Source: Candidatus Pacearchaeota archaeon CG1_02_39_14 | GTDB lineage: Archaea; Nanobdellota; Nanobdellia; Pacearchaeales; GW2011-AR1 | Length of the DNA: 33,184 bases | Assembly (NCBI GenBank): GCA_001872315.1 | Contig: MNVZ01000008.1 | Span: forward strand, 1-33,184 | Direction of reading: 5' to 3' | Part shown: positions 8,071 to 15,775 of the stretch, piece after piece | How the letters are laid out: each line of letters begins with the position of its first letter | Position numbering within the stretch: the first letter of the stretch is position 1 | Position numbers and translations under genes: made by a program | The notes under the pieces: model-generated | What the model was told of the DNA's origin: nothing | Database searches by the model: none | What the model saw: only the letters and a program-made list of their open reading frames with translations

Positions 8071-9816
8071 TTAGATATTGACGCTTTCTATAGGGGAGAT
8101 TACATGCGTGCCGGCTAAATCGTTATTTCCAACAAAAGCCCTATATTCCTGCACCCCTACAAGACCAGTATGAGTGACCCTGTACACAGAACCTAAAAAT
8201 GTTGATTGCACTTCCAGCCCTGACATAGTCCTTTCAAAAATCATCACATCATCTATACTGCCATTCCATGAGTTCAAAGTGCCCACTCCACTGCTTATGA
8301 TAACAGGATCAGCATTGCCAAAATTTCCCCCTGTATAACTGCCAGAAGTGCCTGCTGATAAGGTTCCCCCATCGCTGACAGCACATCCTACCTGATTGCC
8401 ATCAAAATAGGCGGCAACTAAGTGCCATCTCCCATCAGTTAAATCAATATTGTTCTTAAAGCAGAAATTATTATTAACTCCATCATTTATCCCAAAAACC
8501 AGCCTGTGCATCTGCGAAGTCGGGTTATATTGGGCGAGCAGGTTCCATCCAACTCCTCCTGAACTAAAGTCAGTCACAATCTGCCTGTCATTGTTATCCA
8601 GCCCTGAATCATTAGTTGCATAAATCCAGGCAAGAACTGTAAACTTATCCGCCCCTGAACCATAATTAATAGTGCTTTCACTCCCCGGGATTCTTATTTG
8701 GTCTCCATCCTGATAAAAATTAAAGGATTCGCCAAATCTTCCATGAGTCATATTCTTCCTGGAAAGACCTTCAATAAGCCCTCTATGATTGTAAGTGCTG
8801 TAGTCAAGTAATTCTCCTGCAGAATTTAAATCATCCATTCTCATCCAAAGTTTCATGTCCCTGTTGAAGTCAGCAAAAGCATAATGTATCTGCCCGTATC
8901 CCTGCTGATTGTCTATTTCAAGAGTCAAATCACTTCCGGAAAGAATCTCTCTTACAACCGGCTGATTATTAGAATTAAAACCTCTTCCTACAAAATCAAG
9001 AGCAACGCTTGATTGGGCATGGTTATCTGATGAATTTCTTACATTTACAGTAAGAATGTATCTCCCAGGAGATAATGCCCCTGCCTGCAAGGTATGTGAG
9101 CCGCAGGAAGTCATCATGCCTGAAGCCTGCTCTCCGCTTCCGTAATAATCATAAATCGTAAAATTGCATTCAGCTATATTATCCCCTCTTGTTGTTACAC
9201 TTATCTGCATATCTGACTCATACGGGCTGAAAGAATTCTGGCCGGGAGAATTTATAGTCACCCCAAGAAGATTGCCTTGTTGGCCCTGGCCTCCATCTCC
9301 CGTAAAGCTGTATTCTTCAACAACCCCTCCTGTCTTTTCACTGCCTTCAACATCAAATATCCCTGCAACACTTACACTTGCAAGCGCCGAAAGCCCTAAA
9401 TCGCTAAATTCAATTGAGATTCTCTTAGTCTCCAATTCTGCAAAACTTTCGAAATCTTTTCTCACAACCTCCGAATTTCCATCAATATCAGTAAGAACTA
9501 CATTTACTCCTGTCACATCCCCCTCCCCGACCTTCCTCATTAGATTGAATGTAACATTGTTTTCCATTTCATTCTGGACAAGTATCACCGATTGCTCAAC
9601 AATCTCAAAATCCGTAGTAAAAGTTCCAGTATCCAATTCTATACCGACATTAGAGAAAAGAGGAAGGGCAAAAAACCATATTATTCCGATTGCGACCAAA
9701 ACAAGCAATATCATCAGGACCATAGTAATAATGCCTGACAATCCCCTCTCATCCATTTTCTCTTTTTTATTCCTAAAGATAAAAGATGAGGCCCTCTCTG
9801 CCCTCTTTTTTCCCAT
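8071..9816 (-). CDS. Pilin-like anchored LamG (concanavalin-like) surface protein
   Basis: A secreted or pilus-type surface protein of 581 residues from the ATG at 9816. That start is preferred over the track's TTG at 9831 because a TATA box lies about 25 bases upstream of it. The N-terminus has a basic stretch, then DERGLSGIITMVLMILLVLV, an archaeal class III (pilin-like) signal peptide with its hydrophobic helix. An extracellular beta-sandwich region follows, then a LamG/jellyroll domain (about residues 320-545 of the track ORF) with FTVLAWIYA, DGRWHLVAAYFDG and WNGSIDDVMIF. The LamG module closely resembles those in the giant protein at 20602-30657, including the lead-in HYAFADF. Ligand unknown; LamG domains usually bind sugars or proteins. 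Confidence 0.8.
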   Translation of the reverse strand: MGKKRAERASSFIFRNKKEKMDERGLSGIITMVLMILLVLVAIGIIWFFALPLFSNVGIELDTGTFTTDFEIVEQSVILVQNEMENNVTFNLMRKVGEGDVTGVNVVLTDIDGNSEVVRKDFESFAELETKRISIEFSDLGLSALASVSVAGIFDVEGSEKTGGVVEEYSFTGDGGQGQQGNLLGVTINSPGQNSFSPYESDMQISVTTRGDNIAECNFTIYDYYGSGEQASGMMTSCGSHTLQAGALSPGRYILTVNVRNSSDNHAQSSVALDFVGRGFNSNNQPVVREILSGSDLTLEIDNQQGYGQIHYAFADFNRDMKLWMRMDDLNSAGELLDYSTYNHRGLIEGLSRKNMTHGRFGESFNFYQDGDQIRIPGSESTINYGSGADKFTVLAWIYATNDSGLDNNDRQIVTDFSSGGVGWNLLAQYNPTSQMHRLVFGINDGVNNNFCFKNNIDLTDGRWHLVAAYFDGNQVGCAVSDGGTLSAGTSGSYTGGNFGNADPVIISSGVGTLNSWNGSIDDVMIFERTMSGLEVQSTFLGSVYRVTHTGLVGVQEYRAFVGNNDLAGTHVISPIESVNI

Positions 9817-9836
9817 GTAATTATGAATCAAGCGGC

Positions 9837-9846
9837 TTTAAAAAGA
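9837..9846 (-). promoter_or_regulatory. TATA box of the pilin-LamG gene
   Basis: Minus-strand ctttttaaag lies about 25 bases upstream of the ATG at 9816, supporting that start and a leaderless message. It overlaps the 3' flank of kae1. Confidence 0.5.
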
Positions 9847-10824
9847 TTATCTCCATGTAACTTTAACGTCATCTGTCCTCTCTCTCGGGGCGATATCCAG
9901 CTCATCAGAGCCAATCAGCAATCTTTTGTCTTTTTTTATCATTAATTCACCTGTGAATGCTATCATAGCTGCATTATCAACCAACAAATCTTTTGGAGGG
10001 CAAAAATACCTCGCTCCCCTTTCCTTGCACATTATTCTGCACATTTCCTGTAATCTGGAATTGCAGGCAACACCTCCTCCAAGAACCAGTTCCTTCTTTC
10101 CCGTATGAGCTAATGCCCTCTCTGCAGCCTCGACAAGCATTGCAAAAGCATGTTCCTGCATTGAATAAGAAAGGTCTTCTACCTTTATTCCGGAATCATA
10201 CATCTGCTTGAGCTTCGTCTGCATTCCTGAAAAGCTCACATCCATTCCTTTTACTGAATAAGGGAGCTCCATATATTTTCCCTTTAAGGCAAGTTTCTCT
10301 ATTTCCGGCCCTCCCGGAAAAGCTATGCCGCAATGCCTGGCGAAAGTATCTATAAAATTCCCCACGCCGGAATCCAGGGTCTCTCCAAAAACCCTGTACT
10401 TATTATCAGAAAAAGCAATTATTTGCGTATTCGCTCCGGAGGCGTAAAGCAGAACAGGATCCTTCGCTCCCTCGTGCTGCCCGATTTCAAGATGAGCAAT
10501 GCAATGATTTACGGGAATAAGCTTGACTCCAAGCTCTTTTGCTTTTCTCTTCGCAAATTTCATCCCTTCTATAAGGCAGGGTGCGAGGCCTGGGGCGTTT
10601 GATAAGGCAATCGCTTTTATTTTTTTCTCATTAATTCCCGACTCGGCCAAAGCTTTTTTGTAAAGAAAATCCGCGGTGTCTTTGTGATGCACTGCAGCAT
10701 CCATCGGAACTATCCCTCCTTTGGCAGGCTTGTACATATCTCTCACATTCGCTAATATCTTTCCCTTGTCGGTTATTCCAACACCAAACGTATGCGCAGT
10801 GCATTCTATTCCAAGCATCATCAT
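9847..10824 (-). CDS. kae1: Kae1/TsaD, tRNA t6A threonylcarbamoyltransferase (KEOPS)
   Basis: A 325-residue ASKHA-fold protein of normal archaeal Kae1 length. It starts MLGIECTAHT, has the metal-binding pair H107 and H111 in NHCIAHLE and the Asp ligand at about 283 in LLVDNAAMIAFTG, and shows nucleotide-binding glycine turns such as LVLGGGVACN and GVGNFIDTFAR. Kae1 transfers the threonylcarbamoyl group to A37 of ANN-decoding tRNAs within KEOPS. No Bud32 kinase is fused to it or adjacent. Three consecutive ATG codons open the gene. The TATA box near 10841-10848 fits a leaderless start at any of them, so the exact start could be 10824, 10821 or 10818. Confidence 0.95.
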   Translation of the reverse strand: MMMLGIECTAHTFGVGITDKGKILANVRDMYKPAKGGIVPMDAAVHHKDTADFLYKKALAESGINEKKIKAIALSNAPGLAPCLIEGMKFAKRKAKELGVKLIPVNHCIAHLEIGQHEGAKDPVLLYASGANTQIIAFSDNKYRVFGETLDSGVGNFIDTFARHCGIAFPGGPEIEKLALKGKYMELPYSVKGMDVSFSGMQTKLKQMYDSGIKVEDLSYSMQEHAFAMLVEAAERALAHTGKKELVLGGGVACNSRLQEMCRIMCKERGARYFCPPKDLLVDNAAMIAFTGELMIKKDKRLLIGSDELDIAPRERTDDVKVTWR

Positions 10825-10851
10825 GTAACAAGAAAAATAGCGTATAAAAAA

Positions 10852-11142
10852 TTATGTAAACCCGGATAAAATATAAACAGCGCTTTCAAGAATGCTTTCA
10901 AGAAGACCCTTGCCTTCATCAGGCATTCCTCCTATGGAAGGTTCTCTGCTCGCTTTCTCCAATTTGTTGCTTACTCTTGAAACAAGAGCCATGTACATAA
11001 CCCTGTCATCACCATCAGGGAAGGTTTCCATTAGGGAATGTTCAAGGGCATAAATTCCTCCAAGACGATAGGCAAATACATCCTGAAGCGGAACAGCAGG
11101 ATAGTCTTCAACAGCTAAAAGAGGGATACGCTCTGGACACAT
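10852..11142 (-). CDS. Uncharacterised 96-residue protein
   Basis: I do not recognise this family. It has no signal peptide or membrane segment. It begins MCPERIPLLAVEDYPAVPLQDVFAYRLGG, followed by helix-like segments (ALEHSLMETF, VMYMALVSRVSNKLEKA, LLESILESAVYIL). A minus-strand TATA-like box (gtttttaaac, complement of 11163-11172) lies 26 bases before the ATG, which supports a real, leaderless gene. Its stop is 27 bases upstream of the kae1 ATGs, and the kae1 promoter lies in that gap. Confidence 0.6.
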   Translation of the reverse strand: MCPERIPLLAVEDYPAVPLQDVFAYRLGGIYALEHSLMETFPDGDDRVMYMALVSRVSNKLEKASREPSIGGMPDEGKGLLESILESAVYILSGFT

Positions 11143-11194
11143 GACAAATAGTGAAGAAATCAGTTTAAAAACTTAATTTGAATGCAAAACAATC

Positions 11195-11240
11195 ATCAAT
11201 AAAAATAAAAATCAATCAATAAAAATAAAAATAAAAAACA
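11195..11240 (-). terminator. T-rich terminator built of a 20-bp direct repeat
   Basis: The stretch holds two copies of atcaataaaaataaaa (11195-11210 and 11215-11230), a 20-base period. On the minus strand this reads as runs of T directly after the 57-aa gene, as archaeal T-tract terminators do. A simple low-complexity origin is as likely as selection for the repeat itself. Confidence 0.6.
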
Positions 11241-11247
11241 AGAGAAC

Positions 11248-11421
11248 TTATCTTCTCTTTCTTGTCATCTTTCTCTTTGTTGTCTTTTTAGCAGCCTTTT
11301 TTGCCTTCTTCTTTCTTCCGCCACGGGCCATCTTTGCTTCACAGACATTACCGCTTCCGTCTACGTAATAAAGAAAACCCTTTTTTCTATCGACAACATT
11401 TCTTGCAATTACTTTTCCCAT
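11248..11421 (-). CDS. 57-residue protein with Lys/Arg-rich tail (not in ORF track)
   Basis: A short gene missed by the track. The ATG at 11421 is preceded by aaaggaggtg, a near-perfect Shine-Dalgarno sequence about 5 bases away, and a TATA box (tttaaata, about 11466-11473) lies further upstream. The protein starts MGKVIARNVVDRKKGFLYYV, continues DGSGNVCEAKMARGG and ends in about 25 residues that are almost all Lys, Arg, Thr or Ala. The N-terminal half looks like a small beta domain; the tail is histone-tail-like and likely binds nucleic acid. I know of no assigned function. Its strong translation signals suggest an abundant protein. Confidence 0.8.
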   Translation of the reverse strand: MGKVIARNVVDRKKGFLYYVDGSGNVCEAKMARGGRKKKAKKAAKKTTKRKMTRKRR

Positions 11422-11463
11422 CTAACACCTCCTTTTATTACTATGTATACAAAAATGCAAAAG

Positions 11464-11475
11464 TGTATTTAAACT
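11464..11475 (-). promoter_or_regulatory. TATA box of the 57-residue basic protein gene
   Basis: Minus-strand gtttaaatac is centred near 11469, about 26 bases before a predicted start site near 11443, which gives a leader of about 22 bases carrying the strong Shine-Dalgarno sequence. It overlaps the last codons of the upstream gene. Confidence 0.5.
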
Positions 11476-11810
11476 TTTCCTTGTCGACGAAAAAACAGCT
11501 CAATCTTCCTGTTTTCCTCGGTTAGTGGAACCTCGACGAGTCGCCTGTAGTGAACATGAGGCCTTATCCCCGATTCAAACGGCCTAACTATCTTCCAGTC
11601 CAGCACCCTATTCTTATCATCAAGCCAGAAAGCAAGAAAAGGAAAAAACACGAAATAAGAATGTATGGACAAATTTACTTCCCTTCCAAAATCAAACAGG
11701 AGAATCTTCGGGGATGATTTGAACATAAGCCCTATCCCCCTCGAGAACTTTCCAAGACGCTTCACATCCAAAGATAGCCTCTTTCCGTTATAGCTGAACT
11801 CAAAGTCCAT
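11469..11810 (-). CDS. DUF192 (UPF0127)-like small protein
   Basis: A 113-residue protein. The segment SRGIGLMFKSSPKILLFDFG, then SIHSYFVFFPFLAFWLDD and RVLDWKIVRPF, follows the DUF192 pattern: a GLMF-type turn, a His in the strand before a hydrophobic F-x-F stretch, then a 'LD...V' strand. The function of DUF192 proteins is not established. No signal peptide or membrane anchor is seen, although many family members are exported. Its ATG lies 2 bases after the coiled-coil gene stop, so the two are co-transcribed. Confidence 0.7.
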   Translation of the reverse strand: MDFEFSYNGKRLSLDVKRLGKFSRGIGLMFKSSPKILLFDFGREVNLSIHSYFVFFPFLAFWLDDKNRVLDWKIVRPFESGIRPHVHYRRLVEVPLTEENRKIELFFRRQGKV

Positions 11811-11812
11811 AA

Positions 11813-12154
11813 TCAGATATCAGACATTTCAGACCTGATTTTAGAAATCTTATTCACCTTGTCGGAAACGCTGTCTATCTTGACCTGCAGATTCTTCTTC
11901 TTCTTGTTCAGCCTTCCCTCTTTTTCCATAAGGTCTACAAGTTTCTTCTGAAGCCTGCTTTCCATATCATGATCAACATCTATTGCAGACCCAACCTTCT
12001 TCAAATCCGCCTTAAGCTGCGCCCTCTCCTTGGAGAGCTGCCTTATTTCCCCTTCGAGGTCCTTAATTGCACCCGCTAAAGGAGACTTCTTCACGGCAGG
12101 CTTGGATTTACCAAAAGTTTTCCTAACAGAAACCTTCTTAGCCCTCTTTTTCAT
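11813..12154 (-). CDS. Basic coiled-coil protein of unknown function
   Basis: I choose the ATG at 12154 (MKKRAKKVSV, 113 residues) over the track's 12163 because the TATA box tttataaa (12176-12183) is centred about 26 bases upstream of it. The first 30 residues are strongly basic (KKRAKKVSVRKTFGKSK), and the rest is a heptad-like coiled coil (GAIKDLEGEIRQLSKERAQLK and onward) with few hydrophobic breaks. It has no membrane segment. It sits between a DUF192-like gene downstream and the surface protein genes upstream. A DNA-binding or scaffolding role is possible but not shown. Confidence 0.65.
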   Translation of the reverse strand: MKKRAKKVSVRKTFGKSKPAVKKSPLAGAIKDLEGEIRQLSKERAQLKADLKKVGSAIDVDHDMESRLQKKLVDLMEKEGRLNKKKKNLQVKIDSVSDKVNKISKIRSEMSDI

Positions 12155-12173
12155 AGCCAACATAAATCAATAT

Positions 12174-12185
12174 TATTTATAAACG
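12174..12185 (-). promoter_or_regulatory. TATA box of the coiled-coil/DUF192 pair
   Basis: Minus-strand gtttataaata overlaps the stop codon of the upstream gene (12177) and lies 25-26 bases from the ATG at 12154. Confidence 0.55.
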
Positions 12186-13193
12186 TTTCTTTAATCCGGC
12201 AAGCAGCAAATTCATCTTTTTTCTTCCCTCCTCGTAAGAGGGCCTGCTTACATATCCTTTTTCATATGCCTTTTTCAGAACAGCCTTCTTATACTCCAGA
12301 TTTCTTATCTCCTTGCCGATATCGCTGAATTTGACTCTCTTCAAATCCACAAGTTTCTTGTTCCAGTCATTCGCTGTTTCAACAACTCTCCTGTTCCAGA
12401 AATGATTGAAAAGCAAAAATGCGATGACAAGCGCAAGAATTACCGCAAAGCTGACAAAGAGAGAATACTCCCTTCCATTCTCCGGGCTGAACATAATCTC
12501 TTCGCTGGAAACTTCAAAAAGGGCAGAGCTTGTCGAAATCTCATTCCCATTTCTCGTCTTTACTGCAAAAACGTAATTTCCATATTCAATATTTTCAGGA
12601 AGAGGATAAGATTTCACAAATTCAATCTGGTTAGCAACAGACAGGACTTCAGAATCCTCAATGACGACATTGCCTTCCAGGTCCTTCACAAGATAGTCAG
12701 CAGCGACATCATCATTTGGAGAAACAAGATTGATAATCTTCACCTTTGACTCAAAAATTCCGCCTGGGCTGGAGACTGATGACTTCGGATTTATTTCTAT
12801 GAAGCTGTCAAAAGAAGTTCGTGCGCTTTCAACTTCAAGTACAACCGGAATCTTATGAGAGTAACCCTCTGAATTAAAGCTAATCTGCCCTGTATAGACT
12901 CCTGGTGAAAGTCCTGATGAGTCAAGCGCAACGCTGACAGTCTTGGCACCATCCTCGCTTATGAAAAAAGAATCTTCATTAATGGAGAGAAAATTGATTT
13001 CAGACCCGTATGCTACTTCAAAATTTTTTCCCTCTCCTATATTTATTATGCTCACCTGTGTCCTGACAATGTCTCCCTGCTTCACAACCGACTTAATAAC
13101 AGGGATGCTCAATTCAAATCCCTTTTCAGCAGAAGAAGTAATCTGAAAAGACAAAAGAAGAATCACGGCAGCAAAAGCAAGCTTTCTAATCAT
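12177..13193 (-). CDS. Membrane-anchored Ig-like protein with cytoplasmic coiled-coil tail
   Basis: A 338-residue exported protein. A Sec signal peptide (MIRKLAFAAVILLLSFQITSSAE) is followed by two beta-sandwich domains (about residues 25-125 and 130-230), a membrane segment (YSLFVSFAVILALVIAFLLF, about 245-265), and a basic cytoplasmic tail of about 70 residues with helical repeats. The second domain (ADYLVKDLEGNVV ... GNYVFAVKT) is related to the one in the overlapping upstream gene (NYLIKDFDGGLV ... GEYVAGIEV). Such CARDB/COG1470-like Ig repeats are common in archaeal surface proteins. It overlaps the upstream gene by 4 bases. Function unknown. Confidence 0.75.
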   Translation of the reverse strand: MIRKLAFAAVILLLSFQITSSAEKGFELSIPVIKSVVKQGDIVRTQVSIINIGEGKNFEVAYGSEINFLSINEDSFFISEDGAKTVSVALDSSGLSPGVYTGQISFNSEGYSHKIPVVLEVESARTSFDSFIEINPKSSVSSPGGIFESKVKIINLVSPNDDVAADYLVKDLEGNVVIEDSEVLSVANQIEFVKSYPLPENIEYGNYVFAVKTRNGNEISTSSALFEVSSEEIMFSPENGREYSLFVSFAVILALVIAFLLFNHFWNRRVVETANDWNKKLVDLKRVKFSDIGKEIRNLEYKKAVLKKAYEKGYVSRPSYEEGRKKMNLLLAGLKKRL

Positions 13194-14188
13194 CTTTTCC
13201 TCCCTGATTTGGGTCTTCCAGATCTTTTATACCTTATCAAAGCATAAACTATCACAAGCAAAGCAAGAGCTGCCAAAGCTCCCGTAGCAATCATAGGCTT
13301 ATTGAATTCCTTCTCTGGCCTGATTGTAAAGTGGGAGCTGGACACAGCAAACCCCTCGGGATAAATCACTTCAATTCCTGCCACATATTCCCCAGGAGCC
13401 AGGCTTGCTGTTGGAAAGTCCTTCACAAAACTTTTCTCCTCTATAACTCTAAAAGTTTCCGTTTCCGTATAGACAAGGCCCCCATCAAAATCCTTTATCA
13501 GGTAATTGACTGTGACATCAACCTCTTCAGCATCTCCAACCTGAAGCAGAGAGATGAAGACCCTCAAAAACTCTCCTGAAGAGATTATTCTCAAAGATTC
13601 AGGTACACTAAGTGAAACATCAAACAACACCTTCTCGCTTCTCACATTCATAACAACAAAAAGGTCCCTCCTTATGTTCCCTGCCCTTACAATGACTTTT
13701 CCAGTATAAATTCCGGGCTGGGGAGCTATTAGACTCAAGGCAATAGTTTCATATTCATCTGGGCCCAAAGTAATCCTGTTCTTGCTAAGGGTTGCAAGAC
13801 CTACTATTCCTGAAATTTCTAAATCTAATACAAGCTCACTCTGGCCGGTATTGCTGATGGTAAATTCCCTGAAATCAAGCTCTCCTGCTGTGAGAAAAAG
13901 GTTAAATTCTTCTGGTGAAATCCCAAAACCAACAATTTCTTCTGTGCCTCCGGAGCTTCCGCCACCTCCTCCACCTCCTCCGCCTCCTCCAGTGCCTCCG
14001 TCTGGTGCGGGCGGCAAAGTTTCATTGCTCTCAACAAAAAGGCTCAAAGTTCCCTGAGAGGTAGCATGAGTAGTAAAAGAATTTCCGAGTGAAGAGCTGA
14101 CTTCCAAAAAATAAGCAAAGTTTACGACGGTAATAATGATAGTTGCTAAAAGCAAGCCATAGAGAACAAAAAAATAACTCCTTTTCAT
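13190..14188 (-). CDS. Membrane-anchored Ig-like surface protein with poly-Gly linker
   Basis: I start at the ATG at 14188 (MKRSYFFVLYG), because the TATA box at 14211-14218 is centred 26 bases upstream; the track's TTG at 14209 lies between the box and that point. An N-terminal membrane or signal helix (YFFVLYGLLLATIIITVVNFAYFL) is followed by a short region, a run of 11 Gly (GTGGGGGGGGGGGSSGG), two Ig/CARDB-like domains, and a C-terminal membrane segment (MIATGALAALALLVIVYALI) with a short basic tail. The Gly run is a flexible extracellular linker. Paralogous to the next gene, which it overlaps by 4 bases. Confidence 0.72.
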   Translation of the reverse strand: MKRSYFFVLYGLLLATIIITVVNFAYFLEVSSSLGNSFTTHATSQGTLSLFVESNETLPPAPDGGTGGGGGGGGGGGSSGGTEEIVGFGISPEEFNLFLTAGELDFREFTISNTGQSELVLDLEISGIVGLATLSKNRITLGPDEYETIALSLIAPQPGIYTGKVIVRAGNIRRDLFVVMNVRSEKVLFDVSLSVPESLRIISSGEFLRVFISLLQVGDAEEVDVTVNYLIKDFDGGLVYTETETFRVIEEKSFVKDFPTASLAPGEYVAGIEVIYPEGFAVSSSHFTIRPEKEFNKPMIATGALAALALLVIVYALIRYKRSGRPKSGRKR

Positions 14189-14209
14189 AAAAGCCATAAG
14201 AAATGACAA

Positions 14210-14219
14210 ATTAAATACT
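14210..14219 (-). promoter_or_regulatory. TATA box inside the surface cluster
   Basis: Minus-strand gtatttaa (complement of 14211-14218) is centred 26 bases upstream of the ATG at 14188 and lies between two surface genes, so the 12177-14188 pair can be transcribed separately from the genes before it. Confidence 0.5.
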
Positions 14220-14226
14220 TTTCCAG

Positions 14227-14634
14227 CTACCTGATAAGTGGAAACACCCTGAACCTTACAATCCCAGAATAGTAACCAGATTCCGTGTCCTGCTCTGACA
14301 CTACGATAAATCCTATTCTTTTTTCTTCTCCTGCTTCGACTCTTACAAATCTATCGTGATGAAGAAGATTTTCAATCTCCCCCTCGGATGATATCGATAG
14401 AAAAACAGGAAGATTGTAGCTGTTTTCAAAAACTACATTTCTGGACGCTTGCGCCGGCCTCGGGATACTTCCAAAGCTCAAAGCACTTGCATTTAAGTCA
14501 AATCCCGCCTTGTCACTTACATTAACACTCACCGGAATAAGCATTTCATCCAGCTGCCCAAAATAGAGAAAAGCCACGGCCACAACAAGGATTAATAGAG
14601 AAAACGCAAAGAGGAAATAAGAGAGCTTTTTCAT
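14227..14634 (-). CDS. Small membrane-anchored beta-sandwich protein
   Basis: A 135-residue protein with an N-terminal membrane helix (LSYFLFAFSLLILVVAVAFLYF) and one extracellular beta domain of about 100 residues (LNASALSFGSIPRPAQASRNVVF ... GYYSGIVRFRVFPLI). The pattern 'F G S I P ... R N V .. N' resembles archaeal exported proteins in which a strand follows a 'LDFGTV'-like motif. It follows the 14641-15738 gene by 6 bases and is probably co-transcribed with it. Function not recognised. Confidence 0.65.
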   Translation of the reverse strand: MKKLSYFLFAFSLLILVVAVAFLYFGQLDEMLIPVSVNVSDKAGFDLNASALSFGSIPRPAQASRNVVFENSYNLPVFLSISSEGEIENLLHHDRFVRVEAGEEKRIGFIVVSEQDTESGYYSGIVRFRVFPLIR

Positions 14635-14640
14635 ATAAGA

Positions 14641-15738
14641 TTATTTCTTTCTGGGATTAAATGCTTTTCTGTTCCTTACAAAGAACACAATCACCCCAAT
14701 CAGCACTATTATAATCCCAATCATCAGATAGATAAGATTAAACTCCTTTATTCTGAAAGTGCCATATGTTACGGTCTGCTCACCAAGATAATTAAGGGTG
14801 ATTTCTGTTTTGTACTCTCCTTCAAGAGTGCTGGTATCTAGGAATCCCACAAGAGTTTTCCTGTTCCATGCATTAAGCTCTTCGGAAGGCGTCCTGAAGG
14901 TTATGCTTTCAAACTCATTAGAAATATTAACATCAGCGAAAACTTCTTTTATATTTTCATTCCACATGCTTTCTATATCAATTGAAAATCTCTGTATCCC
15001 TTCTTTCTTAAGTTCAGTAGTAAAGTTAGTTATGTTCACAAAAAGTGACCCTATTCTAAAGCTCTTGTTTGTCATCAACTCATCCCCGTAATTGATATAA
15101 GCTTCAGCCATGTAATTTCCTGGCTTGTATCCCTCTGTATTAAGAGTGCCTTTGAAAGTCTTCTCCTGGCCAGAAGCCATAAGATGTGACGGGAATTGCA
15201 TTGTCCCAACTCTTTCCCCAAGACCATCAATAAACAGAAGATTAACATCCACATTGATATCCTCCCTTCCCCTGTTAACAACATAGACTTCAAATGGTAT
15301 GTTTTCATCAATGTTTCCGTCCCCTATTTTCAGTTCAGCCTCGGCATACTTTCCCGGATATGGGACAAAGACTTTTACAACGCCTATGACTCTTACAAGG
15401 GTACCAATAGCTCCGCCTTCATTTGGAGCTTCCTCAACACCTATAGAAATTGTATGAGGTCCCGGTTTGTCAATCGAATCGGGCAGAGTTATTGTCGCCC
15501 TGAACATCCCACTTCCCGTCAGTTCGTTAGTGCTTAATTTCACATGCTCTGCCAAATCTCCCTTCGTGAAAACAATTATCCTCTGATCAGAAAAATCAGA
15601 ACTAACTTTGTAATCTATCTCAATTTTCTCCCCCGGCTTGAAATCAAGGTTAACAACAGCAGGAGAAATACCAAGAGCAGAGGAATTATTTACAAAAAAA
15701 AATAAAAACAGAAGCAAAAAAACCAATCCTCTTTTCAT
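14641..15738 (-). CDS. Membrane-anchored Ig-like protein, paralogue of 18928-20121
   Basis: A 365-residue protein. A signal peptide (RGLVFLLLFLFFFVNNSSALG) is followed by three beta-sandwich regions and a C-terminal membrane helix (LIYLMIGIIIVLIGVIVFFV) with a basic tail (RNRKAFNPRKK). The mature start LGISPAVVNLDFKPGEK and the central VFVPYPGKYAEAELKIG match the paralogue in the giant-protein operon (IGITPGRSTFDFE, VYVPFPGKYAQAQMNV). A TATA box (ttttatatc, near 15761-15769) is about 26 bases upstream of the ATG, so it is leaderless. It follows the pilin-like gene and is a likely partner or assembly factor for that surface protein (inference). Confidence 0.75.
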   Translation of the reverse strand: MKRGLVFLLLFLFFFVNNSSALGISPAVVNLDFKPGEKIEIDYKVSSDFSDQRIIVFTKGDLAEHVKLSTNELTGSGMFRATITLPDSIDKPGPHTISIGVEEAPNEGGAIGTLVRVIGVVKVFVPYPGKYAEAELKIGDGNIDENIPFEVYVVNRGREDINVDVNLLFIDGLGERVGTMQFPSHLMASGQEKTFKGTLNTEGYKPGNYMAEAYINYGDELMTNKSFRIGSLFVNITNFTTELKKEGIQRFSIDIESMWNENIKEVFADVNISNEFESITFRTPSEELNAWNRKTLVGFLDTSTLEGEYKTEITLNYLGEQTVTYGTFRIKEFNLIYLMIGIIIVLIGVIVFFVRNRKAFNPRKK

Positions 15739-15758
15739 GAAAACAATAAGAAGCTTCC

Positions 15759-15770
15759 TCTTTTATATCT
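15759..15770 (-). promoter_or_regulatory. TATA box of the Ig-protein gene
   Basis: Minus-strand agatataaaag is centred near 15765, about 26 bases from the ATG at 15738. Confidence 0.55.
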
Positions 15771-15775
15771 TATGA

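Noticed and set aside
9164-9820. Plus-strand ORF of 218 aa antisense to the pilin-LamG gene
   Set aside because: Ser/Thr/Pro-rich shadow frame; the minus-strand protein has clear domains.
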